Assembly: GCF_000956505.1 (NCBI RefSeq)
Contig: NZ_JYIX01000039.1
Span: 186,001-250,000, forward strand
DNA from: Microbacterium azadirachtae
GTDB taxonomy: Bacteria; Actinomycetota; Actinomycetes; Actinomycetales; Microbacteriaceae
Length of the DNA stretch: 64,000 bases
Direction: 5' to 3'
Below the pieces are notes generated by a model. It was not told where the DNA came from. It ran no database searches and worked only from the letters and a program-made list of their open reading frames with translations. Position numbers and translations under genes: made by a program. Position 1 is the first letter of the stretch, and every line of letters begins with the position of its first letter. Positions 37,946 to 46,890 of this stretch are shown here, in pieces.

Positions 37946-38536
37946 TCAGGTCAGAGGGAAGACGACGGTGCGCAGCGGCGTGACGGCGCCGGTGACCGGC
38001 TGATCGTGCACGTCGTGGGGCACGTCGTCGAGGATCTCGGAGTCGAAGACGACGGCGTACACGGGAGGGCACTTCTGCATCGAGCCGAGCGTGCGGTCGA
38101 AGTAGCCGCGTCCCCAGCCCATCCGCATCCCGGTGCGGTCGACGGCGGCTGCAGGGATCAGCAGCAGATCCACCTCGTCCAGCGCCATCGGGTTGAGGAT
38201 CTCGCCGGTGGGCTCCGGCAGCCCGTGCAGACCCATCGTGATCTCCTCGTCGGATCCGGCCACCGCCCAGTCGAGCAGGCCGTCCTCGCGGGTGATCGGC
38301 AGCAGCACCCGGATGCCCCGGGTGAGAGCCGCGCGGATGAACGCGCGCGTGCCGGGCTCGGTCGTGGTGGAGAGGAAGCAGGAGATCGAACGAGCGCCGG
38401 TCGCGGCGATCAGTTGGTCGAGTCGCGCCGTGAGGGCGGTCTCGGCGGCGGCGCGCTGCTGGTCCGACAGCAGGTTGCGGCGCTCGCGCAGATCGGCGCG
38501 CAGCGCGCGCTTCGCATGGTCGATATCGCCCGGCAT
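37946..38536 (-). CDS. 5-formyltetrahydrofolate cyclo-ligase
   Basis: 196 residues. The N-terminal basic helix KRALRADLRERRNLLS, the substrate region CFLSTTTEPGTRAFI, and the ATP-binding MGWGRGYFDRTL and VPHDVHDQPV segments identify the MTHFS family. It converts 5-formyl-THF to methenyl-THF with ATP. TAGAAT (38544-38549 on this strand) is seven bases before the ATG, and galU diverges from it. Confidence 0.92.
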   Translation of the reverse strand: MPGDIDHAKRALRADLRERRNLLSDQQRAAAETALTARLDQLIAATGARSISCFLSTTTEPGTRAFIRAALTRGIRVLLPITREDGLLDWAVAGSDEEITMGLHGLPEPTGEILNPMALDEVDLLLIPAAAVDRTGMRMGWGRGYFDRTLGSMQKCPPVYAVVFDSEILDDVPHDVHDQPVTGAVTPLRTVVFPLT

Positions 38537-38608
38537 GGCCTCGATTCTACCGGGGAGCCGCTGAGCCCGCTCCAGCCCGAAGTCGCTCCGCGCCCGTAAG
38601 CTGAGCAG

Positions 38609-39505
38609 ATGACGAAGGCACGCATCAAGGCGGTCATCCCCGCGGCCGGCCTGGGCACGCGCTTCCTGCCCGCGACGAAGGCGATGCCCAAGGAGATGCT
38701 CCCCGTCGTCGACAAGCCCGCGATCCAGTACGTGGTCGAGGAGGCCGTGGCGGCGGGCATCGACGACATCCTCGTCATCATCGGCCGCAACAAGAACGCG
38801 ATCTCCGATCACTTCGACCAGATGCCGGAGCTCGAGGGCAAGCTGACTCAGAAGGGCGATCACCGCCGGCTCGCCCGCGTCGTCGCGTCCAGCGACATGG
38901 CCGACATCCACTACCTGCGCCAGGGCGAGCCCAAGGGCCTCGGACATGCGGTGCTCCGCGCCCGCACGCATGTCGGAGACAGCTCCTTCGTCGTCCTGCT
39001 CGGCGACGACCTCATGGATGAGCGCGACCCGCTGCTGACCGCGATGATCGCCGAGCACGAGCGGAGCGGCGCGGCGGTGATCGCGCTCATGGAGGTGGAT
39101 CCCGACCAGATCCACCTGTACGGCACGGCTGATCCCGACGGCATCCCGGAGGGGGCGTCGGACGATGTCCGGCGCGTCACGGGGCTGGTCGAGAAGCCCA
39201 CGCGCGAGGAGGCGCCGTCGAACCTCGCGGTCATCGGCCGTTACGTGCTGCCGCCCTCGATCTTCGAGATCCTCGAGCGCACGCCGCCGGGCAAGGGCGG
39301 AGAGATCCAGCTCACCGACGCGCTGCAGGAGTTCGCAGCGGATCCCGACGGTCCCGGCGTGCACGGCGTGATCTTCCGCGGACGACGGTATGACACCGGC
39401 GACCGGCTGGAGTACATCAAGGCGATCGTGCAGCTCGCCGCGGACCGCGACGACCTCGGGCCGGACCTGCGAGTCTGGCTCAAGGAGTACACGGAGAGGA
39501 TCTGA
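38609..39505 (+). CDS. galU: UTP--glucose-1-phosphate uridylyltransferase
   Basis: 298 residues. The nucleotide loop VIPAAGLGTRFLPATKAMPKE, the aspartate pair in VVLLGDDLMDERDP, and the sugar-binding VTGLVEKPTREEAPSNLAVIGRYVL are intact. It makes UDP-glucose for cell-wall and exopolysaccharide synthesis. TAAGCT (38597-38602) lies six bases before the ATG. The acetyltransferase gene follows after seven bases. Confidence 0.97.
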   Translation: MTKARIKAVIPAAGLGTRFLPATKAMPKEMLPVVDKPAIQYVVEEAVAAGIDDILVIIGRNKNAISDHFDQMPELEGKLTQKGDHRRLARVVASSDMADIHYLRQGEPKGLGHAVLRARTHVGDSSFVVLLGDDLMDERDPLLTAMIAEHERSGAAVIALMEVDPDQIHLYGTADPDGIPEGASDDVRRVTGLVEKPTREEAPSNLAVIGRYVLPPSIFEILERTPPGKGGEIQLTDALQEFAADPDGPGVHGVIFRGRRYDTGDRLEYIKAIVQLAADRDDLGPDLRVWLKEYTERI

Positions 39506-39512
39506 GCGGAAC

Positions 39513-40208
39513 GTGGACGTCTCGGCACCGATGCGGCACGGACCGGTCGAGCTGCGGCTCATCCGGGCCAAGGACGCGCGCTCGCTGCAGCACGAGCTGA
39601 TCACCAACCGGCGCTGGCTGCAGCCGTGGGAGGCCACGCTGCCCGGCCTGCAGACGGGCATCGACATGCGGGTGAGCATCCGGCGCCTGCTGCAGCAGTA
39701 CCGTGACGGCACCGGCTATCCGTTCGTGATGGAGTACGACGGCAAGATCGCGGGTCAGCTCAACATCTGGGGCGTCATGCGTGGATCCCTGTGCTCCGCG
39801 ACGATCGGCTACTGGGTGAGCGAGCGCTTCGCGGGGCACGGGATCACTCCCGCCGCCGTCGCGATGGCGACCGACCTCGCGTTCAACGAGCTGGGGTTGC
39901 ACCGGATCGAGATCTGCCTGCGGCCGGAGAACCGGCCGAGCCTGCGGGTCGTGCAGAAGCTCGGCTTCCGCTATGAGGGGATGCGCCGTCGGTTCATCCA
40001 CATCGACGGCGACTGGCGCGACCACCTCGCGTTCTCGCTCGTGCGCGAGGACGTGCCGGAGGGCGTGCTGAGCCGCTGGGCGTCGGGGCGCGTCCCCGCG
40101 GACTGGGGAGCGGTGCCGGCGACGGATCTGCCCTCGACCGCAGCGCTGGGCGATGCCGGCCTGCCGGGCGATGCGGGGCTGCATCGCGAGCGCGGGATGC
40201 AGGGCTGA
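39513..40208 (+). CDS. GNAT acetyltransferase (RimJ/RimL type)
   Basis: 231 residues. The acetyl-CoA region is SATIGYWVSERFAGHGITPAAVAMATDLAF with RFAGHG in the pyrophosphate loop, followed by the HRIEICLRPENRPSLRVVQKLGF strand typical of RimJ-like enzymes that acetylate protein N-termini. The C-terminal ~40 residues are Ala/Gly-rich and not part of the fold. GTG 39513 is taken as start; ATG 39531 is possible. It is probably co-transcribed with galU. Confidence 0.88.
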   Translation: MDVSAPMRHGPVELRLIRAKDARSLQHELITNRRWLQPWEATLPGLQTGIDMRVSIRRLLQQYRDGTGYPFVMEYDGKIAGQLNIWGVMRGSLCSATIGYWVSERFAGHGITPAAVAMATDLAFNELGLHRIEICLRPENRPSLRVVQKLGFRYEGMRRRFIHIDGDWRDHLAFSLVREDVPEGVLSRWASGRVPADWGAVPATDLPSTAALGDAGLPGDAGLHRERGMQG

Positions 40209-40214
40209 CTTCGG

Positions 40215-40327
40215 TTCGCACGAGCCGGGGATGCGTCGAGGCCCCCTCGCAGCGTCGGTGCCCCTCCGTAGGTACGTGCGTGCGAGGGGGCGTGGGCGCT
40301 GCGAGGGGGCCTCGACGACAGTAGGCG
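40215..40327. repeat. Palindromic repeat family B, copy 1
   Basis: About 113 bp. Arms of 21 bp, 40234-40254 and 40297-40317, are perfect inverted repeats (core GCCCCCTCGCAGCG). The 42-base centre carries ccgtaggtacgtgcgtgcg. The unit recurs 179 bp downstream. This 327-base gap between converging genes (40209-40535) holds only the two copies and an alanine-codon-like spacer; I see no gene. Confidence 0.9.
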
Positions 40328-40393
40328 CGCATGCGCGCCACACGTGGCGCACGCCGGGCTCGCCACCGGGTCCAGGCTGACGGCGGTCCGCAC

Positions 40394-40506
40394 TTCGCAC
40401 GAGCCTGGGATGCGTCGACGCCCCCTCGCAGCGTCGGTGCCCCTCCGTAGGTACGTGCGTGCGAGGGGGCGTGGGTGCTGCGAGGGGGCGTCGGCGACAG
40501 TCGGCG
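40394..40506. repeat. Palindromic repeat family B, copy 2
   Basis: Nearly identical to copy 1. The perfect arms are 40416-40432 and 40477-40493. Where copy 1 has GG/CC in the stem, copy 2 has CG/CG, so pairing is kept by paired changes. It ends 30 bases before the MFS gene stop. Confidence 0.9.
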
Positions 40507-40535
40507 TAAGTGGGCTCGGCGTGCCGGGCGGGCGC

Positions 40536-41942
40536 TCAGCCCTCGGCGGGCTCGGGCACGGCCTCGGGGACGGGGCGGCGGATCCCGATCCACGACACGA
40601 TCCCGCCGATCGTGAACAGGGCGGCGGTGACCCAGGTCGCGCTGTGGAAGCCGGCGAGGTTCAGGGTTCCGCCGACGATCGTGGAGAGCATCGCGACCAC
40701 GAGCAACCCGGCCACACGGGAGACGGCGTTGTTGACGGCGGAGGCGATGCCGGACCGGCTCTCCTCGATGGATCCGAGGATCGCCGACGTGAGAGGGGCG
40801 ACGGTCAGCGAGAGGCCGATGCCGAGGACGATCATCGCCGGCAGCACCTGCCACCAGTAGTCGAAGTGCTCCGAGACGAGGAGCAGCAGGAGCGCACCCG
40901 CCGCCATGACCAGGGGGCCGGCCGCCATGAACAGCCGGGGCCCCAGCTTGCCCGCCAGCCGGCCGACGCGCGAGCTGAGCAGGATCATCAGGATCGTGAT
41001 CGGCAGGCTCGCGAGGCCCGCCTCCGTGGCCTTGAGCCCGGCGCCCTGCTGCAGGTACACGCCGATCACGAAGCCGTTCAGCGACAGTGCGGCGTAGACG
41101 AAGAGCGTCGACAGGTTGCCCCACGCGAAGTTGCGCACGCGGAACAGCGACAGCGGCATGAGCGGGTGCGGGCGGCGCTGGCGCAGTAGGAAGAAGATCA
41201 GCAGCGCGGCGCCGCCGATCGCGGTGATGAGGATCACGGGGGAGCCCCAGCCCTGGTGCGGCTGCTCGATGAGCGCGTAGACGACGCCGCCGAGGCCGAT
41301 GGCGCAGAGCGCTCCGCTGAGCCAGTCCACCTGCGTGGTGCGCTCGTGCTCTGGCAGGCGGAGTCGGCCGAGGAGCACGAGGGTGACGCCGATGGGAAGC
41401 ACGTTGATCAGGAACACGAAGCGCCAGGAGAGCAGATCCACGAACAGCCCGCCGAGCAGCGGTCCGACCAGCTGCGCGGCCGTGGTGAAGGCCGTCCACA
41501 CCCCGATCGCCCTGGACTGCACCTCGCCGCGCATGACGGCGGTGATGAGCGCGAGCGAGCTCGGCACGAGCAGCGCACCCGCAGCCCCCTGTGCGGCGCG
41601 CGCGACGATCAGCACCAGGGGAGTGGGGGCGACCGCGACGGCGACCGATGCGATCCCGAACGCGATGAGCCCGATCCGCATCACCAGCACCCGTCCGTAG
41701 GCGTCGGAGACGGATCCGGCGAGCAGGATCAGGGCGCTGAGGGTGATGAGATAGGCGTCGACCGCCCACTGCTGCGTGGTGATGCCACCGCCCAACTCGC
41801 GGCTGATCGCGGGCAGAGCGACCGTGACCACGGTGCCGTCGAGGAACGTGACGAACGATGCGAGCACGGCGACCGAGATGACGAGCCGCTGCAGAGGGGT
41901 GAACGAGGCCACGAGCCCGACCCTACTCGCCGGTGGGGACAT
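40536..41942 (-). CDS. DHA2-family MFS drug exporter
   Basis: 468 residues with 14 predicted membrane helices. Motif A-type GSVSDAYGRVLVMRIG (about 75-90) and the first-helix FLDGTVVTVALPAISREL are typical of the EmrB/QacA (DHA2) branch. It probably exports hydrophobic toxic compounds by proton antiport; substrate unknown. The start at ATG 41942 gives the usual short cytoplasmic end. It diverges from the gene at 42047. Confidence 0.9.
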   Translation of the reverse strand: MSPPASRVGLVASFTPLQRLVISVAVLASFVTFLDGTVVTVALPAISRELGGGITTQQWAVDAYLITLSALILLAGSVSDAYGRVLVMRIGLIAFGIASVAVAVAPTPLVLIVARAAQGAAGALLVPSSLALITAVMRGEVQSRAIGVWTAFTTAAQLVGPLLGGLFVDLLSWRFVFLINVLPIGVTLVLLGRLRLPEHERTTQVDWLSGALCAIGLGGVVYALIEQPHQGWGSPVILITAIGGAALLIFFLLRQRRPHPLMPLSLFRVRNFAWGNLSTLFVYAALSLNGFVIGVYLQQGAGLKATEAGLASLPITILMILLSSRVGRLAGKLGPRLFMAAGPLVMAAGALLLLLVSEHFDYWWQVLPAMIVLGIGLSLTVAPLTSAILGSIEESRSGIASAVNNAVSRVAGLLVVAMLSTIVGGTLNLAGFHSATWVTAALFTIGGIVSWIGIRRPVPEAVPEPAEG

Positions 41943-42046
41943 CGGGGCCGATGCAGGGGGTGGCGGGAGCCTGCATCCGGCCTGCGTGGGGTCGGCGTGC
42001 GCGTGTCGGCACGGTCGCGAGCGGCCTGTCGCATACCGTGGAGGGC

Positions 42047-42916
42047 ATGAACGGGCCGGTGCTGAGCGGGGGCGTGATCGTCCTGGTCGCGGCGCTGCTG
42101 TGGCTGCTCTATTTCCTGCCTTCGTGGCGGGGGCAGCACCAGTACGACGCCGCCGAGCGCAATGCGCTGCGCCTGAACCGCGCCCTGCGCGTGCTCGCGG
42201 AGACCAGCGAGGCGCCCCGCGAGGTGGAGCTCGAGCTGAACGCCCGCACCGCGCTCGCGCAGCAGAAGCTGGCCAGGCGACTGCAGACGGACCGCGAGCA
42301 GGCGGATCTGCAGCGGCTGCGCGAGCAGCTCGCCGCCACGCACGCCGATCCTGCTTTCCGTCGCGCGCGCGCCCGTCGCCGGACCCGGCTCACCGCAACG
42401 GTGCTCTTCGTCCTCGCGCTGGGTGCGGTGGGCGTCGGCGTCTGGCAGCTGATGGCCGCCGGATCTTCCTTCCTGCTCTGGGCCGGCGGCGCGGTCGCGC
42501 TGCTCGCCCTGCTCATGCTGCAGCGGATGGCGGCGGTCGCCCGTCGCACCGCTCGGCGTGCGGCGCGCCTGGTGGCGCAGCCCGAGGCGAAGGACATGCC
42601 GGCCAGGGAGGCGGAGCTGCACGATCAAGGGCCACGCACCTGGACGCCGCGCACGCTGCCGGAACCCCTCGTCTCGGTCGCCGGTTCCCGCGCGCACGCG
42701 GCCCGCGCCACGATCGACGCCCAGACCCTCGCCCGCGAGGCGGCCCGCGCCGCGGAGCTGCAGCGCAAGGCCGATGAGCTCGCTCCGCCGGCGCCCGCGG
42801 AGCTGCCCGCTCCGGCCGTCGCGCAGGACTCGCCGTATGCGCGCATGGGCTACGTCGACGACGCCGAGATCGAGGCGCACGTGCGCCAGCTGCTCGCCCA
42901 GCGCGCCGCGGGCTGA
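42047..42916 (+). CDS. Membrane protein of unknown function with coiled coil
   Basis: 289 residues. One membrane helix at the N-terminus (VLSGGVIVLVAALLWLLYFL), a charged helical segment (about 35-110, heptads rich in Ala, Arg, Gln), two further membrane helices (about 120-165), and a cytoplasmic Ala/Arg-rich tail. I do not recognise a named family; similar proteins in actinobacteria are labelled exoprotein without basis. TACCGT (42034-42039) is seven bases before the ATG. Confidence 0.7.
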   Translation: MNGPVLSGGVIVLVAALLWLLYFLPSWRGQHQYDAAERNALRLNRALRVLAETSEAPREVELELNARTALAQQKLARRLQTDREQADLQRLREQLAATHADPAFRRARARRRTRLTATVLFVLALGAVGVGVWQLMAAGSSFLLWAGGAVALLALLMLQRMAAVARRTARRAARLVAQPEAKDMPAREAELHDQGPRTWTPRTLPEPLVSVAGSRAHAARATIDAQTLAREAARAAELQRKADELAPPAPAELPAPAVAQDSPYARMGYVDDAEIEAHVRQLLAQRAAG

Positions 42917-43001
42917 GCGGATCCGACACGCCCGGCGGGCGCCGTGACGGCCGCCGATGCCGAGTGCGCCCGCATGCCCGTGCTAGGCTGATCTGGTTCA
43001 C

Positions 43002-43074
43002 GGGCCCATGGCGCAGTTGGTAGCGCGCTTCGTTCGCAATGAAGAGGTCGGGGGTTCGAATCCCCCTGGGTCCA
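43002..43074 (+). tRNA. tRNA-Ala (anticodon CGC)
   Basis: The acceptor gggccca pairs with tgggtcc (one G-U pair); the anticodon loop is TTCGCAA, anticodon CGC, reading GCG alanine codons; the T arm is GGGGGTTCGAATCCCCC. Confidence 0.94.
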
Positions 43075-43082
43075 CCGGAACA

Positions 43083-43112
43083 GAAGGCCCCGAGCAGTCG
43101 CTCGGGGCCTTC
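43083..43112 (+). terminator. tRNA-Ala terminator
   Basis: gaaggccccgagc (43083-43095) pairs perfectly with gctcggggccttc (43100-43112), four-base loop, nine bases after the tRNA. Confidence 0.88.
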
Positions 43113-43206
43113 GTCGTGTTGTCTGCACCTCCGCCGGCGTCGAGGCGAGGCGAGCTGATGGCGGCCCGCGACGCGGCGCTGTGCTCGGCTCTCGTCTCGT
43201 GATTGA

Positions 43207-43225
43207 ATTGGTTAGCCTTACCTAA
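43207..43225. promoter_or_regulatory. Iron box (DtxR/IdeR operator) of the heme oxygenase gene
   Basis: ATTGGTTAG-C-CTTACCTAA matches the 19-bp consensus TTAGGTTAG-S-CTAACCTAA at 16 positions. It ends two bases before AAGGAG (43228-43233) and covers the likely -10 TAGCCT, so bound repressor would block transcription. Confidence 0.88.
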
Positions 43226-43239
43226 CCAAGGAGATCACC

Positions 43240-44223
43240 ATGTCTTTCGATGATGCCGTCGTCACCGCGGTGACCGCCCACATGAACGGCGACCACGCCG
43301 ACGACAACGTTCTGATCGCGCGCGCCTTCGGGCACCCCGCCGCCGTATCGGCGTCGATGATCGGGCTCGACGCCGATGCGGGGCGCTGGCGGGTCGCGGA
43401 TGCCGACGGCGAGCACGAGCTCGTCGTGCCGTGGCCGGGTGCTCCGCTCGCCGAGCGATCGCAGATCCGCCGTGCCACGGTGATGCTCCATCGCGCGGCC
43501 TGTGAGCGACTCGGCGTACCTGCGCGCGAAGAGCATGCACCGGCGCCGCACGGGCACGGCGGCACGGAGGGTGCTCCGGACGGTTTCGCCCGCCGGCTCC
43601 GCGAGGCGACGTGGAGCGATCATGGGGACAGTGAGGGTGCCACGTTCATGAGCGACATCATGCGCGGCCGGAGCGGCCTGCGCGAGTACGCGGAGCTCGC
43701 CGCTCAGCACTGGTTCCTCTACGAGGCGCTCGACGACGCCGCACGCCTGCTCGCCGCCGATCCGCTCCTTGCGGCGCTGCACCCGGAGGGGCTCGGACGC
43801 GTGGCCGCGCTCGAGCGCGATCTCGCCCACCTGCTCGGCTCGGATTGGCGCGCCGGGATCAGGCCGGTTCCGGCGACGGCGGCCTACGCCGGGCGGATCC
43901 GTGAGCTTGCGGGCGAAGGCTGGCTTGCGGGTGTCGTCGCCCATCACTACACCCGCTATCTCGGAGACCTGTCCGGCGGTCAGGCGATCGCGCGTCGCGT
44001 GGCCGGACGGTTCGGTCTCGACGGCGACGGGATCGCGTTCTACGACTTCGCCGCGGTGGGGGATCCTGCCGTGTTCAAGGACTCGTACCGGCGCGTGCTG
44101 GACGAGCTGGGGGAGCGCCTCGACGCCGACGAGCAGGGGCGGATGTTCGACGAAGTGCGGGCGGCGTACCGATTCAACACGGACGTGTTCCTCGATCTCG
44201 GAGCGGCGCAGCTGTCCGCTTGA
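43240..44223 (+). CDS. hmuO: Heme oxygenase with N-terminal DUF2470 domain
   Basis: 327 residues. Residues 1 to about 95 are a DUF2470 domain (HMNGDHADDNVLIARAFG), as at the end of HugZ-type heme-degrading proteins. A His-rich linker (HAPAPHGHGG) leads to a canonical heme oxygenase (about 115-327): proximal ligand H128 in TWSDHGDSEGATFMSDIM and the distal helix RYLGDLSGGQAIARR. It opens heme to biliverdin, CO and Fe. The fused domain may bind or hand over heme. It is preceded by an iron box and followed by a terminator. Confidence 0.93.
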   Translation: MSFDDAVVTAVTAHMNGDHADDNVLIARAFGHPAAVSASMIGLDADAGRWRVADADGEHELVVPWPGAPLAERSQIRRATVMLHRAACERLGVPAREEHAPAPHGHGGTEGAPDGFARRLREATWSDHGDSEGATFMSDIMRGRSGLREYAELAAQHWFLYEALDDAARLLAADPLLAALHPEGLGRVAALERDLAHLLGSDWRAGIRPVPATAAYAGRIRELAGEGWLAGVVAHHYTRYLGDLSGGQAIARRVAGRFGLDGDGIAFYDFAAVGDPAVFKDSYRRVLDELGERLDADEQGRMFDEVRAAYRFNTDVFLDLGAAQLSA

Positions 44224-44249
44224 CGAGGATCCGACTCGCACGACTCTCC

Positions 44250-44279
44250 GAAGCCCCCGGCCCTGCGGTCGGGGGCTTC
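44250..44279 (+). terminator. Terminator after the heme oxygenase gene
   Basis: gaagcccccg (44250-44259) pairs with cgggggcttc (44270-44279). It separates the heme oxygenase gene from the htaA promoter. Confidence 0.82.
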
Positions 44280-44297
44280 GTGGTTTGCGCGGCGTGA

Positions 44298-44316
44298 TTA
44301 GGTGAGGCTAACCTAA
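44298..44316. promoter_or_regulatory. Iron box (DtxR/IdeR operator) of htaA
   Basis: TTAGGTGAG-G-CTAACCTAA matches the DtxR/IdeR consensus at 18 of 19 positions, the best site in the window. TAACCT inside it may be the -10 element. Confidence 0.93.
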
Positions 44317-44390
44317 GTAGAGGTTGAGAATCTGCTGAACCTCCATCCGTCCACTCTGAGATCGACCTCCTGTGAGGAGAACAGTCCGTC

Positions 44391-46826
44391 GTGAACACCA
44401 TCAGTCCCGTGCGAAGGCCGAGAGCCTTGCTCACCCTCGTCACCTCTGCGGCCCTTGCCGTCGGTGCGCTGCTGGCCCCCGTGGCCGCCGTTGCGGCGCC
44501 CACCGACAGCACCGTGTCCGAAGCCACTCTGGACTGGGGGGTGAAGTCCTCGTTCGTCGGCTACGTGAAGAGCCCGATCGCCCACGGCCAGGTGCAGACC
44601 GTCGGGTCCACCGGTGCCGGTTTCCACTGGTCGGGCGGCAGCGGCAGCGCCTCCGCCGACCTGGCGGACGCCTCCGTCGAGTTCGGCGCGGGGGACGGCG
44701 TGCACTTCACCGGGCACGCGATGAACGGCGTGAACGCGCTGGATCTGACCTTCACGCACCCGCAGATCGTCGTGTCCGGCGGCGGGGCCACGCTGCTGCT
44801 CGACGTGACGGGACGCGAGTTCAAGAGCACCACCGAGCCCGGCGAGCTGTTCACCCGCAACGCCGTCGAGTTCGCCACCGTCGCCCTGGGATCCCCGCAG
44901 GTCTCCGGGGCGACCTACACCTGGGCGAACGCGCCGGTCACGCTCACCGCGGACGGCGCCGCGGCCTTCGGCGGCTTCTACGCGGCCGGAACGGCGCTGG
45001 ATCCGCTCACCCTGACCGCGACCGTGAGTGCACCGGCCGCGCCGACCGCCACCGTGCTCACCGCCGCGCCCGATACGTTCGACGAGGGCGGCAGCACCCT
45101 GCTGACCGCCGCCGTGTCGCCGGTTGCCGCGGGGACGGTGACCTTCCGCGACGGCGACGGCATCATCGGAACCGCGGCGGTCGCGAGCGGATCCGCGTCG
45201 ATCACCGCCTCCGGCCTGACGGCGGGCGGGCACGCCGTCAGCGCGAGCTTCGCCCCGGACGACCGGGCAGCGTTCCAGTCCTCCGCGTCGAACGTCGTCA
45301 CAGTGACGGTGAAGGGGCGCACGACCGAGCCCGAGCCAGTCACATTCACCCCGGCCGTCCAGGTCTTCCTCGCCGACGGCGTCACGCCTGCCGGTGGGAC
45401 GCCGCTCTACACCGGTGACGAGATCGTGGTGAAGGGCACCGGCTTCGATCCGGCGGCCAACGTCGGCGGGCGCGGCGTGCCCGTGCCCGCGACCCTTCCG
45501 CAGGGCGACTACGTCGTGTTCGGCAGCTTCGGCGCCGACTGGCGCCCCTCGCAGGGAGCGGCGTCCACCATGCGCAAGGTCGCCACCCAGGGGTGGGCGC
45601 TGACCGCCGCGACGCTCGATGCGATCCCGGCGCAGTACCGCGAGACGGTGCGCGCGCAGTGGGTGGAGCTCGCATCCGACGGATCCTTCACCTGGCGGAC
45701 GACGCTCAAGCCCGCCGACGGCGCGGCCGGCACCTACGGCGTCTACACCTACGCGGCGGGCGGACAGAAGAACGCCGCCCAGGAGATCGGCGTGACGCTC
45801 GACTTCCGCGGCGATCGTCCGGTGCAGCCCGAGCCTCGGCCCACGGTCGAGATCATCCTCCCCGTCGGTGTGCAGGCGCGCCCCGGCGACACCGTCACGT
45901 TCCGGGTCTCGGACCTGAAGCAAGGCGACGCGGTGCGCTTCGAGGTGCACTCCGACCCGATCGATGCCGGCCGTGCCGTCGCGGACGCCTCCGGCGTCGC
46001 GCGCACGACGTGGACGGTCCCGGCCGACTTCCCGGCCGGCGCGCACGAGCTGCAGGTGTTCCGCGATGTCCAGCCCGCACCGGAGGTCGCGTTCGTGACC
46101 CGGGCCTTCACCGTCGGCGAGGCGCCGAGTCCGAAGCCCCCGGTGGTCACGCCCTCGACTCCCGCGGAGACCGGCCCGACGATCCCCGCGTGCATCGCAC
46201 GGGTGGTCGACGGCGGCAGCCTCGACTGGGGCCTCAAGCAGAGCTTCCGCTCGTACGTCGAGGGTCCCATCGCGAAGGGCGCCTTCTCCGGAGGATCCTT
46301 CTCCGCGAGCAGCGGCGCGCTGAACACGGACTCGGGCGTGCGAGGACGGATCGTCTTCTCCGGCGCGATCACCGCGACAGGGCACAACGGCCTGCTGGAC
46401 TTCCGGCTCGCCTCGCCGACGATCGTGCTCAACGGGTCGGGATCCGCGGCGCTCTACGCGCAGGTGACCTCGACCGACACCACCGGCAAGCCGGCGACGA
46501 GCGGCACCGTGCACTTCGCCGACCTGTCGTTCGGGTCCGCCGCGATCTCCGGATCGAGCGTGTCGGTGCAGGGCGCTCGTGCCACCCTCACCAGCGCGGG
46601 TGCGACGGCGTTCGCCGGGTTCTACGGCGCCGGCACGGCGCTCGACCCGGTCTCGTTCCGTGTCGAGCTCGGCGCGCAGACGCCCTGCGACGAGACGACG
46701 GATGCGGCGAGCGGATCGCTCGCGATGACCGGCGGCGACTCGCCGGCCTTCCCGATCGCGATGAGCGTCCTGATGCTCCTCGCCGGTCTGACCCTGGTCG
46801 CCATCCGCCGCCGTCGCGCGGCCTGA
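44391..46826 (+). CDS. htaA: Cell-wall-anchored heme-binding HtaA protein
   Basis: 811 residues, GTG start with GAGGAG 11 bases upstream. A signal peptide (1 to about 36) is followed by HtaA domain 1 (from LDWG at 47; SFVGYVKSPIAHG, HFTGHAMNGVNALDL), an Ig-like repeat (about 225-305), two further beta domains (about 318-575), and HtaA domain 2 (from LDWG at 611; SFRSYVEGPIAKG, TATGHNGLLDF). The Tyr and His of each HtaA domain are the known heme ligands. The C-terminus is LAMTG (777-781), a membrane helix and RRRR: an LAxTG signal that fits class E sortase. It captures heme at the surface. Confidence 0.93.
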   Translation: MNTISPVRRPRALLTLVTSAALAVGALLAPVAAVAAPTDSTVSEATLDWGVKSSFVGYVKSPIAHGQVQTVGSTGAGFHWSGGSGSASADLADASVEFGAGDGVHFTGHAMNGVNALDLTFTHPQIVVSGGGATLLLDVTGREFKSTTEPGELFTRNAVEFATVALGSPQVSGATYTWANAPVTLTADGAAAFGGFYAAGTALDPLTLTATVSAPAAPTATVLTAAPDTFDEGGSTLLTAAVSPVAAGTVTFRDGDGIIGTAAVASGSASITASGLTAGGHAVSASFAPDDRAAFQSSASNVVTVTVKGRTTEPEPVTFTPAVQVFLADGVTPAGGTPLYTGDEIVVKGTGFDPAANVGGRGVPVPATLPQGDYVVFGSFGADWRPSQGAASTMRKVATQGWALTAATLDAIPAQYRETVRAQWVELASDGSFTWRTTLKPADGAAGTYGVYTYAAGGQKNAAQEIGVTLDFRGDRPVQPEPRPTVEIILPVGVQARPGDTVTFRVSDLKQGDAVRFEVHSDPIDAGRAVADASGVARTTWTVPADFPAGAHELQVFRDVQPAPEVAFVTRAFTVGEAPSPKPPVVTPSTPAETGPTIPACIARVVDGGSLDWGLKQSFRSYVEGPIAKGAFSGGSFSASSGALNTDSGVRGRIVFSGAITATGHNGLLDFRLASPTIVLNGSGSAALYAQVTSTDTTGKPATSGTVHFADLSFGSAAISGSSVSVQGARATLTSAGATAFAGFYGAGTALDPVSFRVELGAQTPCDETTDAASGSLAMTGGDSPAFPIAMSVLMLLAGLTLVAIRRRRAA

Positions 46827-46839
46827 TCGAACCGATGAC

Positions 46840-46873
46840 GGATGCCCGCCCGACGGATGACGGGCGGGCATCC
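46840..46873 (+). terminator. Hairpin between the two HtaA genes
   Basis: ggatgcccgcccg (46840-46852) pairs perfectly with cgggcgggcatcc (46861-46873). It has no T run and the next gene starts 18 bases later without a new iron box, so it may lower, not stop, read-through. Confidence 0.75.
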
Positions 46874-46890
46874 TCATGCATGGAGGCTTC

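Noticed and set aside
40321..40393. Spacer between the two family B repeats as a small gene
   Set aside because: No ribosome site and no conserved-looking product; frames here are chance openings.
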